Counted from the stretch's first letter, positions 1 through 12,640 are shown. The stretch: 64,000 nt of DNA from Branchinecta lynchi (GCA_023053575.1 JAKZAP010000008.1:7986034-8050033), one strand, 5' to 3'. Made by a program: numbers and translations. The notes: a model not told the origin generated them from the letters alone.

Positions 1-437
1 CGGAGGTAAAAATGACTACTTCAAACACTAGGCATCGACTGTTTTCAGTTCTACGTCTGTGGAATCCAGAAGCAAGGTGCTGAACGGAGTTGATAAATCG
101 CACATTCCGTTGTGGAAGCTGATTTATTCGTCTTGTTTCACCCTTGTCCACCTGAAAAAGAAGGAGGGACAATTTAAAATATTCTCTAAAATGAGCAAAA
201 TAATCTCACCGGGCGAGTGTAGTGATAACTATTCCTAATAACACGCCGTTGGATCTTACTGGACGACTTTGTGTTTCGAATTTATCTATGAACATTGATA
301 GTCTACTTCGTGGTAGATAAATCACGATCAATTTATAAAAATAACACGGCTGCGTATCCAGTAAAGTTGTAATGGTGACAAGGTTCAGGATCTGAGCCTC
401 GAAAAAGCCAACCGCGGCAAACGTAAGAATCAGTGAA

Positions 438-659
438 ATGCCGCAGGGTGGATACAAACTACCGTACGAGGTTTCGGGAGCAACGGAGATGACGATCCAT
501 GACTCCGCTTTCGTTTACCTACAAGTTAAACGAAGAAGGAAAATATTACAGCAACATTGTGAAGGTCTGAAGCAACACGACAGTAAACTGAAAATTTCGA
601 ATCGACATTTCGAACGAGCAACGCTTCAGAAGCATCCCTCATCAGATAAGGTAGCTTGA
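438..659 (+). CDS. Open frame of unknown function, possible exon or TE relic
   Basis: I do not recognise this 73-residue frame. It is basic in the middle (KRRRK near residue 32) and ends shortly after an ISNRHFE stretch that faintly recalls the C-x2-H-F end of a THAP domain, but the cysteine is absent. No convincing splice partner lies on either side and the frame is open on the opposite strand too. It could be a decayed transposase exon or chance. Confidence 0.15.
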   Translation: MPQGGYKLPYEVSGATEMTIHDSAFVYLQVKRRRKILQQHCEGLKQHDSKLKISNRHFERATLQKHPSSDKVA

Positions 660-835
660 ACCATGAAAGATATGTAGGCTACCTTATGTCATCTTCAGTC
701 TTAACTTATCAAGGACCCCATAAGTTATTTTGTAGCTTTGCTATTTGGATAGACTAGGGTTGCTTTTGTAGTTAATTAATTAAACAACATGATAATAGTA
801 TAACTAACTGAAAATGCTAATTTAAATAGAAGTGC

Positions 836-1115
836 AAAATTTACGATGGTATTTAAAGGACGCGTCGTACTTATGATAGCGATTCATTCTACTTCATTAA
901 TATTTCCAGCCATTCTCATTCCCGAGAGTCTTCACTTCGTAAGTGTAGTCTATCTCCTTAAGCAAGAAACTGATTATTACGTCTGCCAAGTTTTTTCTCT
1001 TTACGTGACGTATTGCCATTGTTTCCGAAGAGCGTACCCGTCCGGAGAACGTTTATGCAAATCTTGCCAAGATTGTCATCCAAGGCAAGGGACACGGAAA
1101 TAATTAAAGTTGTAT
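836..1115 (+). repeat. Interspersed repeat family H, copy 1
   Basis: This stretch resembles 34,335-34,690 on the same strand and, reverse-complemented, 12,760-13,160 and 36,705-37,085. Shared landmarks are an AATTCTACTTCA block, a CTTCACTTC-TAAGTATA block and GCCAAGATT. No transposase frame is preserved, so it looks like a short non-autonomous element of about 300-400 bp. Terminal repeats were not resolved. Confidence 0.6.
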
Positions 1116-1309
1116 CAAGGCCCTATAATGAGGTCTATAACTAATTCTCGTAATCAAAGACTATTTAAAAAAAATAGTAATGGGCCCAAAAAAGCTGTCA
1201 GGGACTTAGTTAGTTGCAAGGTTCATGGATTACAACATTATTTGGGGTCACTTTTATCCACTGTCTGGTATGGTATTGGGGAAACCTTTCTCGACAGATA
1301 AAGTACTTC

Positions 1310-1940
1310 TGTCACTAAATTTCCTCTGCCCCCAAAAACTAAGTCAATTTTCTCTCTCCAAAGCAGAGGTTGATTATCTGGGGATTCCTATTGGTCGGTC
1401 TCTGCTTGAAACGCGTCGCCTTTTGCAGAGTCATCTGCAGAAACGGATTTCTTTCGCGTATAGCCGTGTTGTAGCTTATAAGCGAAAGTTTGATCGGCGG
1501 ATTCTGGCTCAGCTGTACAATGCAACGGCACTACCCCACTATCTGTACCTAAGTCCTTTTTGGAGGATATTCCAAAAGGAAGATAAGAAAAAGTTGCGGT
1601 CTACATATTACAAATATGCGAAGTACCACCTCCTACGGCTTCCACCATGGACTAGCAACCGTTTTGTGACAAGTCGGTATGGGATTATCGACCCTGATGA
1701 AGCGATCATAGCTCAGATTGCCAGATACAACTCTGGTATTGTTGCTCATCCTTGGGCAACCATTTTGAGGCAGTAGTTCTGTCTTTTGTATTTTTGTATT
1801 TAGGTATCCATCTCGTTCTTTGTTTTTCTGTATTAGTGTATTCTCTCGTAGTGTTTCTCGTTTTCTTTTTATCTTGTACTTCATCTGTTTTCTTTTGATG
1901 GGAAATAAATATATACATACATACATACATACATAGAGGG
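1310..1940 (+). mobile_element. 5'-truncated LINE, 3' end of ORF2 plus tail
   Basis: The + frame ending at 1776 contains the reverse-transcriptase C-terminal signature YLGIPIGR, then a long basic helical region (KRISFAYSRVVAYKRKFDRRI) ending in WATILRQ and a stop. About 120 bases later the sequence ends in AAATAAATATA followed by four-base TACA microsatellite units. A short tandem-repeat tail instead of poly-A is typical of CR1/L2-like LINEs. The same 3' end recurs at 60,206-60,545 inside the Polinton. The catalytic part of RT and the endonuclease are missing, so this is a dead copy. Confidence 0.8.
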
Positions 1941-2059
1941 AGTGAAGCGCAAAATACGTTATCTCATAGCTGTACAATCTAACGGGAACCAAGGAAACTT
2001 TTACATAGCAGAATATGTATGGTAGGCCGGGACAAGCAGGCAGGACTGGTCTTAGCGAT

Positions 2060-3030
2060 TAACAAGACCAAAGGTTTCGATAGGATCCCAACAATTTAAT
2101 ATCTCCTTACCCCTATGTCAAACCTCTAATCAACTTCAGATACGACTTCAACTTTTAAGAAATTTTCCGATTTCAGTCGGATTCGTGGCTAACTATGTGT
2201 CCGGGTAGAAAATGATTGTCATACATGAATTCAGCACGTCTTCTTACCCGTAAATCGAACACCTAATGAAATTCATGTAAAACTTTTACTTAAGACTTAA
2301 CTAAAGATAAACAAGACCAAAGGTTTCGATGGGATCCCAAAAATCTAATATTTGATCCAGACAATCGGGTCCTATAGAGGTCCAGTCTTGCCTGACTCCT
2401 TGAGCCCTTAACTAATAAAATAAAGAAACAGATTAATGCAAATGGTAATCATCTGAGAAGACCAAGTCCAAATATGGATTCAGCATGTGTGTTTACCCCT
2501 ATAGCCTGCGTCACATCTACTTTGACGAAGGTTCCCGCCGTACTTCTGCCAAATTACCGGTTTCAGCCGGATTCCGGGCAAACTACTTGTCTTACAAAAA
2601 ATTGAAGTTCAAAAACATAGTCAGCGTATCTCTTTACCCCTATGTTGAACCTCTTATCATCTTCAGATAAAACGACAACTTTTAACAAATATTCCGATTT
2701 CAGCATATCTTCTTCCCCGTAAATCGAACACCTAATAAAATTCATATAAAACTTTTACTTTTAACAAATTTTCCGGTTTTGGCCGGATTCCGGCGGTCTA
2801 CTTGTCCGGAGAGAATAGTTTTCGTGTTCGGATTCAGCATGCTTCTCTATTAAATCGAACCTCTAATCAACTTGAGATTACACTTTTTTTTGACAAATTT
2901 TCAGGTTTTTGCCGGATTCCGGATTCCTCGACCAGAGTTTCATCAACATATCTGATTCCCTTCGAGAGTTATCGTGCTGATAAACGGACGGACAGACTGA
3001 CAACTTTTGCGAACTCATAGTTATCCCTCC
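2060..3030 (+). repeat. Tandem minisatellite element, family A
   Basis: Several diverged units of roughly 175 bp share GGATTCAGCATG, CTTACCCCTA, AATCGAACCTCTAAT and TTTCAGCCGGATTCC. The element opens with AAAGGTTTCGATRGGATCCCAA and closes with a GGACGGACAGACTGACAACTTT block. Other copies are at 39,510-40,215 (+), 20,990-21,280 (partial) and 15,290-15,907 (reverse). The layout resembles non-autonomous elements that carry internal minisatellites; no coding frame is visible. Confidence 0.65.
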
Positions 3031-5690
3031 ACTTACGTTATAGACCAAAGGTGTTTCTGAGTGGTTGAACAAATCCTGATTTTTATTTTGCTGCACGCTG
3101 CCAGGCTCGTATTCTGTCCAAAGCAAGAGTCCGTTTCTGATTGCTTGAATACTTCCACCGACTTATTTCCTGCACCAATTTCCAATCTACCGACAAGAAC
3201 TAAAGTTAGGACAAGAGCAAACTGGAGTATACATGTGTCCACAATCTTCTCTTAGTCTGAAGTCAAGAGAAGAGAAAACAGAACGACGGAAATTAGGAGA
3301 ACGACCATGAAAATAAGAAGCACCGACACTCCGATACGCTAGAGGTTGCTACAGCCTGAATAGGCCGGACGAAAAAAGGATAGAATTAGTTTGTCGGCAG
3401 GGACAGAAGCTTAACCGAGCGAAGGCACATGTTATAGAGCTTTTGAGGTTTCTCCGGCCAATCTCAACAAGCGAGAGATCATCCACGTACTTCTATAGGT
3501 CAGAAAATCAACTTGCTAGCTCATTATCCATGACGAGAAACAATAAAGGACCTACATTATTGTGTGAGACACTCGGAATAGGTTGATTTATATTTAGTCA
3601 TTGCATCCTATCTGATATCAAACTAGCGACGATTCTTCCTAAAAATGTTCTATGTTACATTTGCCAATAACTTATCCAAAGGTTTAGAATGCCTGATCTA
3701 ATCGAAAGCCTTTTTAACATCAACAGCAATAAGATTTATCCGCTTCGCAAGGACTTCTTTCATTTCAGTTGCATGCAAGTTACTGTATATTAAAGGTGGC
3801 GGAGTAAATCAGTTCTAGTTAACAGACTTTTCATTTCTTACCATTTTCTGGTGTGATAAATCCATGCGAGAGTGACTGTTGACTATCCAGCTTGTTGTTT
3901 TTATCTCTGAGTACAAATGATGGGATTACTTCCTGTAAAAAGAGAACAGGATTAGATGTTTACTGAACTAGGGAATAAATAGGGCCATTCATACAGAACA
4001 TAGCCCAATCTACACAAACCCTTGATTTCGGGTAACTGTGTGCCAAAAGCTCGGTCTATCCAGCATTTGGCATACCCTATGCCTGATGCTAGATACCCTA
4101 ACTGAATAAAACATCGATGGTTTACTGAAGGTTAGAAATCAACCAGTCAGAATTCCTATTAGGATATAGTGGAGTAGGTTAGAGTTAGTGCACACACAGG
4201 TAGCTATCATTTGGCATAGGTTACCAAGCGTTTGACAGAACATTGAAAGGGAAGACTTTGCTGTGCAGTTCCTGAAAAGATGGGAGGGTACTCGCACTTG
4301 CTATCAGCACAATTAAGGGGAAGACAATAGTGTTGCCGAAAACGAATCTACACTTTCCCCAAAAAGAATTCCAGAAAGGTAACCATAAAACGAAAATCTA
4401 AAAGGAAACAGTAAGAGGATGAACCTGAAGAAAGTATTATAATCAGAAATCTGGCAGCGAGGTGAGACGGACATGGCAGTAGAGGTAATAAGTAAGTAAC
4501 CATTCAGAGGCTAATGAAGATGAAATTTCAGTTACTATTCTACCCATCGCTGCACACATTTTCACACCATTGTTCACAAGAGTAACTACAGTAAATCAGA
4601 GACTCACCGAAACAGGTACAAGTGTGAGGTTCTCGACTTCTCTGCCGGCGTTATTTGGTGTAAATGAAAGGGGCAGCTCAAGGTCGAAGACGAACTCGGT
4701 TTTCGGGAATACTCCGCACTCACTGTCGAAGAACACTCTGGAACAGAATTTGAATATCACAGCACGCTACTAGTTAAATTGGCAGAGCTGATTCTAATTC
4801 GTTTAGATCTGTGCTCCACTATATCTGAGGCTTGTTTATTTTTTTACGGGACTGAATCTCAGAAGAAGATGAGAAAAAAAATTGATATGACAAAAGACAA
4901 AGATGAGTTATTGCATGGATATTTGGTTTTAAGGTACGCTAGAGCATGAATGCTAGGTATTTAAGTTATGTCCGGTACTGTACCTGTCTAGAAAATGTTT
5001 GCAACAGAGCACAACCAGAATTTTCTTTGGCAAGTGCACATTACATCTTAGTGGCTACAGAGTTAAGATTTAATCTTGCAATTAGCCTAACTACATAACG
5101 ATTAGCAAATCTGTGTACTGGCATGATACTAGCACTGTTATACCCTAATTGATCCTGAAAACGAATTTGGCATAGTCCACCAAACCTCCTTGATTATGTC
5201 ACAGCACTTTGAAACAAGAAGGAATTGGGCTACAATAGTATTCTAGCTGACCCTGCACTGATCGCTAAATTGTGGCTAAAATGAGAGACAAATAAAGCTT
5301 CTTCAACCTCTTCATCAACTTTTCCTAATTTTGGATGCATCACAGCATATAACAGAAGAGCAAATACAAGACCGCAGAAATTCTGCTAGGAGTAATACAT
5401 GGAAAATGGGAGAATTCATCTGGAAGGATGCTAGAGGTGGAACATGGGGGTAACGTTTATCAAGAATCAAGAAAATAAAAGTTGAGTTTGTGATCTTAAT
5501 TCTCTTATATCACATTTCATGACTATTGAGATGAAGCCCATTCTTCTTTTTCTCCTTTTGTTACAATAGAGAATGGGGAAAGCTCAGTGAATCTGCAGAA
5601 CACAGAAGTTGCTTTGATGGTCAATTCTTTTCTCCGTTCTCTTTCCTGACCGGGACAAAGGGCAGATGTTCTACCCCTACTAGAAGTGGA
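3031..5690. other. No gene recognised
   Basis: I see no splice-bounded exon, RNA gene or long conserved frame here. The only recognisable material is a decayed copy of the TTTGGCATAG repeat family around 3990-4240. The longest open frame, 4570-4773, has no recognisable motif. Confidence 0.5.
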
Positions 5691-5699
5691 CCCATGACT

Positions 5700-6080
5700 A
5701 GAGGAGTATTCTCCCCATTCCCCGAGGACTAGTCTGGGAATCTATGGGAACGGCGAGAACAGAGGGAGTCACTCCATGCAGACTCTGTGTACGGAAAAAT
5801 GCGAGAAGACAGGGAATGCTTCCACAATGGATTTTGTTCGACAAACAAATATAAAGTTGACGAAATTAATCTGGATCTACTTTATTTTGGGTTTTGTCTA
5901 TTCTGATTGTTTTAATTAAGTTTAAATTGCACCAACACCAGCAAAACCTGATTCCCCTCCGAATCTGAAAGGGAGTCCTTTTTTATGATGTTGATGATGA
6001 TCGGACCATTCCCTGTTCGTGGGGAGAATACTGGGAGTGAGTCCCTGGGACAAACCAAAATGCAGGGAATGAAATAAAAT
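5700..6080 (+). mobile_element. MITE family E, copy 1
   Basis: The element starts with GTATTCTCCCCATTCCCCGAGGACT and ends with an inverted version (GTGGGGAGAATAC near 6020-6035). Its AT-rich core (AATTAATCTGGATC, CTGATTGTTTTAATTAA) reappears reverse-complemented at 7085-7525. Terminal inverted repeats with no coding capacity indicate a MITE. Confidence 0.6.
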
Positions 6081-6089
6081 GATATAGTG

Positions 6090-7080
6090 TATAAGAAAAG
6101 TCAGATGTTTGTCACATTAGACGGATTAGATGTGGTAGACCTATATGGTTATGCACTACCTGACATGTCTAGACTGGATTAGATTTTGACAGGGATTTCA
6201 TCCATAGACTGGTTTGCGGTGTGGCTTCATCTGGCATTAGGACTCCTGTGAAGCTGTTAGGAAACCCACCCTCTTATGTAAACCAGACGTAAACCGAATA
6301 GTAGCAGCGGCCTATTCAAGGCTACTAGAAACTTTGAATAATTAATTCCTTCGGTAGTAGTATGTTCCAAGAATACGCCAAAAGGGCCCAATGCCTATGC
6401 AGGCTTCTTCCTCGTAAATGGATTCTAGGTGTTGCTAGCGCCGCTGTTATGCGCTGTTGGCTTCTTAGACCTTTTCGATCAGGTCACACACTCGCAGGAT
6501 CGCAAATAGGTGCTGGAAGATCTTGATTTCGTCTGACTTGGTTGACAGGAATCCTGGCTAAGTTCAGCTTCTTCTTGTTTGGGTTATCTACCGCTGGTTT
6601 CCCGTTTGATTTGCCAAACTTCACCCCTTTGACGATAGACAGTCGTCACTCTGAGGCAACTTATTAGCCACATGACAATCGTAAAAATCCAAACGCTTTC
6701 TCAAGTTCAAGTATTTGTCCTCAAACTAACAATAAGCCTTCCTTCTAAAACTGTGTTCTTTAGAATAAAAGTTGTTTCTACAGGTTCCAACAAGGCTAAA
6801 TATTTGACGCTATATATCTGGGGCTGTCACATCCCCAAGGCCTCTAATTATTTGCTTTACCGGATGAGACTCCATCCCCTCGAATTGACCGCTATCCTGA
6901 GGGAAACTTTGGGAGGAACCTAGTCGTAGCCAACATATCTGTTGTATACATTATTTGAACATTTGACGCTACCTGTAGCACCCCTGGTGACGCTAATTTC
7001 CTTGGCCTGCTGATGAAACCTACCAAGCCATCTGATTGGCTCTGCATAACCCAGAATAGAATTTGGGTTCATCCATACAA
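6090..7080. other. No gene recognised
   Basis: This is single-copy-looking sequence between the two family-E MITEs. I found no exon or RNA gene in it. Confidence 0.4.
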
Positions 7081-7084
7081 GGAT

Positions 7085-7525
7085 CATAATGCGTATTCTC
7101 CCCATTCCCCAAGGACTCCACTTGAGGAGTCCCCGCATTTTTGTTTGTCCCGGGGACTCACTCCTGGTATTCTCGCGAGTCCCCACGGACAGGGAATGCT
7201 CCGATTATCATCCCCGTCATCAAAAAGGACTCACTTTCAGATTCCGAGGGGAATCAATTTTTGCTGGTATTGGTGCTGATCGGTGCAATGTAAAATTAAT
7301 TAAAATAATCAGAATAAACAAAACCAAAAATAATGTGGATCCAGACTAATTTCGTCAACCTGTCGTCAACTGCCTATTTCTTATTCGAACAAAATCAATT
7401 TTGGAAGCATTGTCCGTGTTCTCGCTCTTTCTGTACGCGGAGTCCGCGTGGAGTGACTCCCTCTATTCTCGCCGTTCTCTTCGATTCCCCGACGAGTCCT
7501 CGGGGAACAGCGAGAGTACGCCTAC
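7085..7525 (-). mobile_element. MITE family E, copy 2 (inverted)
   Basis: This is an inverted copy of the element at 5700-6080. It has the same ATTCTCCCCATTCCCC terminus, the same CAGGGAATG block, and the AT-rich core on the opposite strand. The two copies face each other about 1 kb apart. Confidence 0.6.
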
Positions 7526-7554
7526 AGTGAAGTAGCAGAGCTAAGATGCCAGCA

Positions 7555-7710
7555 CCTGTTCAGTGTTTGGCATAGGGTAGCCAGCGCTAGGCAAAGGCTC
7601 TGCCAAATATTGTATACTGATCTGATTGTATATACCCAGCATTTGGTCTAGACTAGGGTATCCAAAAATCTGTGTGTGGACAGACCTGACTGTCATCTAT
7701 CAGCCTACCA
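7555..7710 (+). repeat. TTTGGCATAG repeat family fragment
   Basis: CAGTGTTTGGCATAGGGTAGCCAGCG and CCCAGCATTTGGTCTAGACTAGGGTATCC match material at about 3990-4240 and 51,950-52,275. Units are short, quasi-palindromic and diverged. Confidence 0.45.
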
Positions 7711-7875
7711 AGTAAACTGGAACCAGGCAATCTTGAAATTAGGGTTTAAATAAGAAGTAATAAATATAAATAAACCAAAATAAATAATCATAACAGCTGT
7801 GATTCTCCTTCTTCCTTTCCTTTCTATTATTTAACAGAAGAAAAACAGCGAACGGGAATACCGGCATGCCAATCG

Positions 7876-9048
7876 TACTAAGGGCCTGTTTCGGCGCCAA
7901 CCAATGTACTTCGGTTCAGAGTAACCAGTGTTTTCGCGACTTTCGGTTCTGATGAACCGGTGTTTTTGCGTCGACCAGAGTTTGGTTCGGAGATCGGTTC
8001 CGATCTTCGGTCAGGAAATTTTGGAACGGTTATCGTTACCGTTCACGATTCTTGGTTCTGATTCAGCTTCACCGTCATCAATTAGAAAATAAAAACAAAG
8101 GCGGAACAGCAAATAGAAAAATGTTCTAAAGTTAAAATAAGAACTTACATAGTCCAGAATATAACTTGAATATTTTATTGATTCTTAATTTGAATTTTTA
8201 TATTTAATTTTAATTTTTTATTTTAATTTTTTATTTATTTTTTTATTTTTATTTTTAATTTTAATTTTTAAGTTTAATTTTAGTTTCAGTTTTTAGTTTT
8301 AGTTTTAATTTTTATTTACAATTTTCGGTTTTTAATTTGTAATAATAATAAAAATATTATTAAAAAAAATTAAAAGTAAAACTAAAAATTCAAAACTAAA
8401 AATTGTAATTAAAAATAAAAATTAAAACTACAACTAAAAATAAAAAATAAAACTTCAAAATAAAAAATTAAAAGTAAATATTCCTTCAGCCCAAGCTGAC
8501 TGCGAGTTTGATCGTAATTATCGTTTTTCGAACTTGAGTGGCTTTGACCCTGAAGAGGACCCTTGCCAAGAAGGGCCGAAATATAGCTCTGATAAAATTC
8601 AGCTGATGTATCCGTTTCGCACTGTCAAATATGATCGCAGTCAGCTTGAGCTGAGGGAATGTTTAATTTAAATTTTTAATTTTTAGTCTTAATTTTAATT
8701 TTCAATTACAATTTCCAGTTTTTTATTTTTCAGTTTTACCTTTAATTTTTTCTCTTGCTATTATTACTATGATTTTGTATTATCATGACAGATACAGCCT
8801 AACACAAAACCCAGTCAGCTGCTGATATAGATCCAGTTGCCGCTACAAATTCTTCCTCCATCTTTATTATCAAATATCTTTCTTCATCACGTCATTGTCT
8901 TCAAATCTGAAACGTGTTTTCGCGTAATTTCCAATGTTTTGGGAGAACCGATTTTTGGTTACGATAAAAACTGTTTTCGCGACAACCGGTTACCGGTTTC
9001 CGCTGAACATCGGTTGGCGCCGAAACACACCCTAATACGTAGAACCCT
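7876..9048 (+). mobile_element. TIR element with AT-rich core and nested foldback
   Basis: The left end AGGGCCTGTTTCGGCGCCAACC is mirrored by GGCGCCGAAACACACCCT at the right end, about 1.17 kb away. Subterminal CCGGTT/AACCGG blocks are also inverted. The centre (8160-8480) is a long TTTTAATTTTTA / TAAAAATTAAAA inverted stretch, followed by a family-C foldback element at about 8468-8660. No transposase frame remains. The target duplication could not be fixed. Confidence 0.55.
8468..8660 (+). mobile_element. Foldback family C, copy 1
   Basis: This copy is bounded by CCTTCAGCCCAAGCTGACTGCGA and TCGCAGTCAGCTTGAGCTGAGGGA. It contains the family core GAGGACCCTTGCCAAGAAGG. It is nested in the 7876-9048 element. 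Confidence 0.65.
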
Positions 9049-9253
9049 CGGAGTCGTACGTATTCTAACGATTGAAATGTGGCTAATAAGTTGAGATCGC
9101 GCTTCAACAATACGCCATTTTCTTGTTATCACTTGCCGTTACCTCCCCGGCTCCGGGGCGATTTGCTTTTCAGAGGTCGTACTAACCCAGCGCGGAAATT
9201 TCAAAAGCTCCCGGCAACGTGTCTATTAAAGCGAAAAACATTCATCGATTGCC

Positions 9254-9621
9254 ATGTCTTGCAAATCGATCAGGCGTTGTAGCTTGCCGGACTGCTCAAG
9301 TATGTCCGATGAAATCCCAGCCTTCAGTGTGCCAAAAAATGGTCTTTCGTCTTGGAACAGTGTTGTGGCATTTGACTACAGTAATGCTAAATTTTGTCTC
9401 CTTTTTCCTCACTATGGGGCATAGATTCTGTGCCCCAGCTGTGCCCTTCACTTCCACTATGAAGATTTTGTGTTTGCGGGTGTGGCACATAAAGTCCGAA
9501 GAAGTTTTTTCTTGAAACGTGAGGCAGTACCTCATTTTATAAGGAGAGAGCATGTGGATCAGGCCCTCATATCTGGAATCTGTAGTCCTCCTGGAGTCAT
9601 CAAATATCAAGCAGTATTCCG
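9254..9621 (+). pseudogene. THAP-domain exon with in-frame TAG
   Basis: The ATG at 9254 is followed at once by the first cysteine pair (C-x4-C). The second half of the motif, C-x2-H-F, lies at about 9443-9460, followed by the basic stretch and AVPHF. A TAG at 9422-9424 separates the halves in the same frame. The exon ends at a GTAAGT donor (9622) in a phase that fits the next exon at 10,989. Confidence 0.6.
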
Positions 9622-9861
9622 GTAAGTTGAATAGTGGCAGTCTGACATTTTTTGCCTTTCGCTTAGCCACAATGTTAACCCCTCACAGCACGTATGTACT
9701 TATGTCTGCATCTGTACCCAACTTTTCCCACTGCTTACCCATTCTTACCCACGTCACAGTCCTGGCACCTTTGTTCCAGGGTTGATTTGATATCAGTGTT
9801 TTATTAAGTTCACTGGTCTCTCTCAACTTTGTGGTTAAGGGCCAACGTTCGATGACCTTCC

Positions 9862-10545
9862 CGGAACCTCATCCTAACCCTTCCTAAACCTCTTCCCATT
9901 TTTTTTTTCCTCTTGTAAGTATACATATTTATATTATATTTTTTTCCTCTGTAAGTATTTGTTTTCTATGTGATATTCAGTATTATTCATTCAAGGTGAT
10001 GTCCAAGGTTGTTTACTTGGTGTACTCTTGATCTTTCCCACAGACTGACAAGAAACCCTATTTTATTTGTTGTTGCTCAGGATTCATTTTGTGAAAAAAC
10101 AAAAAACCTCGTTTAGCGAAAAAACAGAATGATGTCAAAATCTCACGTCTCCCAGAAACTTAAAAATTATTTGCATTTTTGGAGATACCATGACGTCTGT
10201 TGCCATGGCATCTCATGCTGGTGCCTGGCACCTCATCCTAACCCTTCCTAAACCTCTTCCCATTTTTCGTTTCCTCTTGTACATACGGTAAGTATCTGTT
10301 TTATATGTAATATTCAGTATTCTTCCTTCAAGGTGATGTCCAAGGTTGTTTACTTGGTGTACTACTTTCTCACAGACTGACAAGAAACCTATTTTATTTG
10401 TTGTCGCTCAGGATTCATTTTGTGAAAAAACAAAAAAATCCCATCATTTAGCGAAAAAAATAGAAAGATGTCAAAATCTCACATCTCCCTGAAACTTAGA
10501 AATTATTTACATTTTTGCAGATACCATGGCATCTGTTAGCACCAT
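9862..10545 (+). repeat. Tandem duplication of a ~360-bp intronic unit
   Basis: Two consecutive copies (about 9862-10,221 and 10,222-10,545) share CCTCATCCTAACCCTTCC, GGTGATGTCCAAGGTTG, CAGACTGACAAGAAAC and CAGGATTCATTTTGTG. They lie between the THAP exon and the next exon. Each contains an acceptor-like TTTCYCACAG, but the following frames close quickly. Confidence 0.7.
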
Positions 10546-10905
10546 AACTTAATCCATAATTAGTCGTTTCTGCAGTTACCGTGGTAGTTGTACCACGGTT
10601 GCTCCATGGTTGCTCTGCAAAAACGACTGTTGCCCAAATTGCACTTTTCGAATTCATCCCAAAAGTAAAACTGATGTACAGTTACACCACTAAGTGCTAA
10701 GCTTCTTTCTCACCAATTTGACAAAATTTGATGAAAATGAGATGACTTTTCAGATACCACGGTCAGACAGTGGTGTCTGAATATCAGATACCACGATAAC
10801 AGCAAAAACGCCTTTTGACCATGGTATCAGATACCACGATAACTGCAAAAACGACTTTAGACTGTGGTATCAGATACCATGGTATCTGCAAAAATATAAC
10901 TATTA
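10510..10905 (-). mobile_element. Palindromic TIR family D, copy 1
   Basis: It begins with TTTTTGCAGATACCATGGCATCTG and ends with CAGATACCATGGTATCTGCAAAAA. Inside are further ACCACGGTAAC-type palindromes and the family spacer CACCAATTTGACAAAATTTG. It is the reverse complement of the copy at 36,010-36,385. Confidence 0.7.
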
Positions 10906-11159
10906 TCTATACATATGTTCTGATGGGTTTCTTTTTGGAAAATATACAGTTTGTGTTGTGATTTATGAAGTATACTCTTTCTCTATAGGAAACGAAACAA
11001 CATTCCCGAGTCACTGTATACTGGTCCACTGGAGTCGACATCCATGTGGGCTTTTTGTGAGACGGACATGCCATCAAACGCGACCGTGGATGCTGTGGTT
11101 GGCGTCCATGAATCTTCAGATGTGGTAAATATTCTGGTGCAGTAGTATAGGCAACCTAT

Positions 11160-12060
11160 GCGAATTTGGAAAAAGCTGCAGCCCAATACACACTTGCAAA
11201 CCAAAATTAAAGTCAAACTGCTCCATTTCTTTCAGAAATCTAAGCAAAAAAAGTAGAGGATAGAATGATACAAAGAGTTCTTTTTTCGATTTTTATTCAA
11301 CAGAAATATTGAAAATGTTTCTGTTTTTTCTTGTTAGACTAAAATCTGACAGACAGTAACTGTCTTTATCGTGACTACTCCGCTTTGAATTTGTCCTACC
11401 AGCAGAATAACCAAAAGAGTGACAAGCTATATCCAAGCATTCCATTCTCCAAGCTCATGTGCAGATCGTTATTCCAAATAGTTCTCAGTTTAGTGCTCTA
11501 CTGCCCAATTTTTTCTTTAGATGCCATCATCCATTGTGACTAGAAATCTCATTATTGTCTTTGTAGTATTTTCATCTTCAGGTACCTCTTGAGAACAAGC
11601 CAAAGAAAGCTGATTCCAAACCAGTCAATCAGTTTATACAAACTTGGAATAAGCTAAAGCCTTTAATCCACACTTGCAACACAAAGTTAAAGTCAAACTG
11701 CTCCATTTCTTTCAGAGAACTAAGCAGAACAGAGAAAGGATAGAATTAATAAAAACAAGGCGTTCTTTTTTTCCACTTTTATTTAACATGAATATTGAAT
11801 ATTTGAATGTTTTTTTTCTTGTTAGATTGAAACCTGACAGTCTTGACTTCTCCTTATTTTTACTACTCCACTTTGAATCTGTCCGACCAGCAGAATAATC
11901 AAAAGAGTGACAAGCTATATCCCAGCCTTCCAGTCTCCAAGCTTTCTCAGTGTAATGCCCCATTGCTTTTCCTTTACTTGCCTTCATCCACTTTGACGAA
12001 AAATCTCAGTATTGTCTTTGTAGTATTGTCCTTTGTTTTCAGGTACCCCTTGAAAACAGA
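11160..12060 (+). repeat. Tandem duplication of an exon-intron unit (~470 bp)
   Basis: The segments at about 11,160-11,640 and 11,640-12,100 are diverged tandem copies. Both start with a CTTGGAATAAGCTAAAGCC-like block, share AAAGTCAAACTGCTCCATTT and AAGAGTGACAAGCTATATCC, and end with a CAG acceptor followed by GTACCYCTTGARAACA. The second copy feeds the 12,043-12,503 exon. The first (acceptor near 11,582) would encode a homologous but shorter alternative, about 45 codons. Confidence 0.7.
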
Positions 12061-12554
12061 TCCAAGAAAGCTGATCCGACAAAAATCAGTCAGCCGTTTT
12101 TGGACCATAGCTATACACTGAAGAAATTTCCGATAACTCTGGTCGAGAAAGATAAGCCCGTCCCAGACCCAGTTGCGAACAAAATCGTGTGCTGTCCTCA
12201 GTGTCAGCATGAATTTGAAGTTGGGTCTTCTTCGGCTGTCCAAGTGACTCCGAAGAAACCGAATTCGAGGAGACAGTCCTTTCACAGTACACCTGCAGGG
12301 AGACGCATTTATTCCGACTCCGAGGAGAGCCTTGTATCTCCCATTCGCCGTCCGCGAAAGCGAAGAACACTCGAAACGCTGTTCGAGGAGATACAGGGCA
12401 GAGAGTCGGAGTGCTCATCCGTCTGTACCCCACCAAAGAAGGTGACGAGGAATGACGATTCAGACCACGCTCCAGAAGATGAGGACTATACTCTGAATAC
12501 CACGTAAGTTCTTTTTCGTCTTCTAAGGTTTCATCTAAGCATGATGCAAAGTAA

Positions 12555-12640
12555 CCGTTGATGAAGCGAGTCGATATTGATACGTCAGCTGAGCTTCTTG
12601 CAAAGGTCCTCTTCAGGCTCAAGCCTGAAAACTACCATGA
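12555..12640 (+). repeat. Foldback family C fragment
   Basis: GATACGTCAGCTGAGCTTCTTGCAAAGGTCCTCTTCAGGCTCAAGCC is a decayed part of the family-C core. Confidence 0.5.

Noticed and set aside
206..457. 83-codon minus frame at the window start
   Set aside because: No recognisable domain, no splice context, and no codon-level evidence; typical chance frame.
9296..9670. 124-codon minus frame opposite the THAP exon
   Set aside because: The + strand carries the C-x4-C, W and C-x2-H THAP layout plus a good donor; the minus frame is its shadow.
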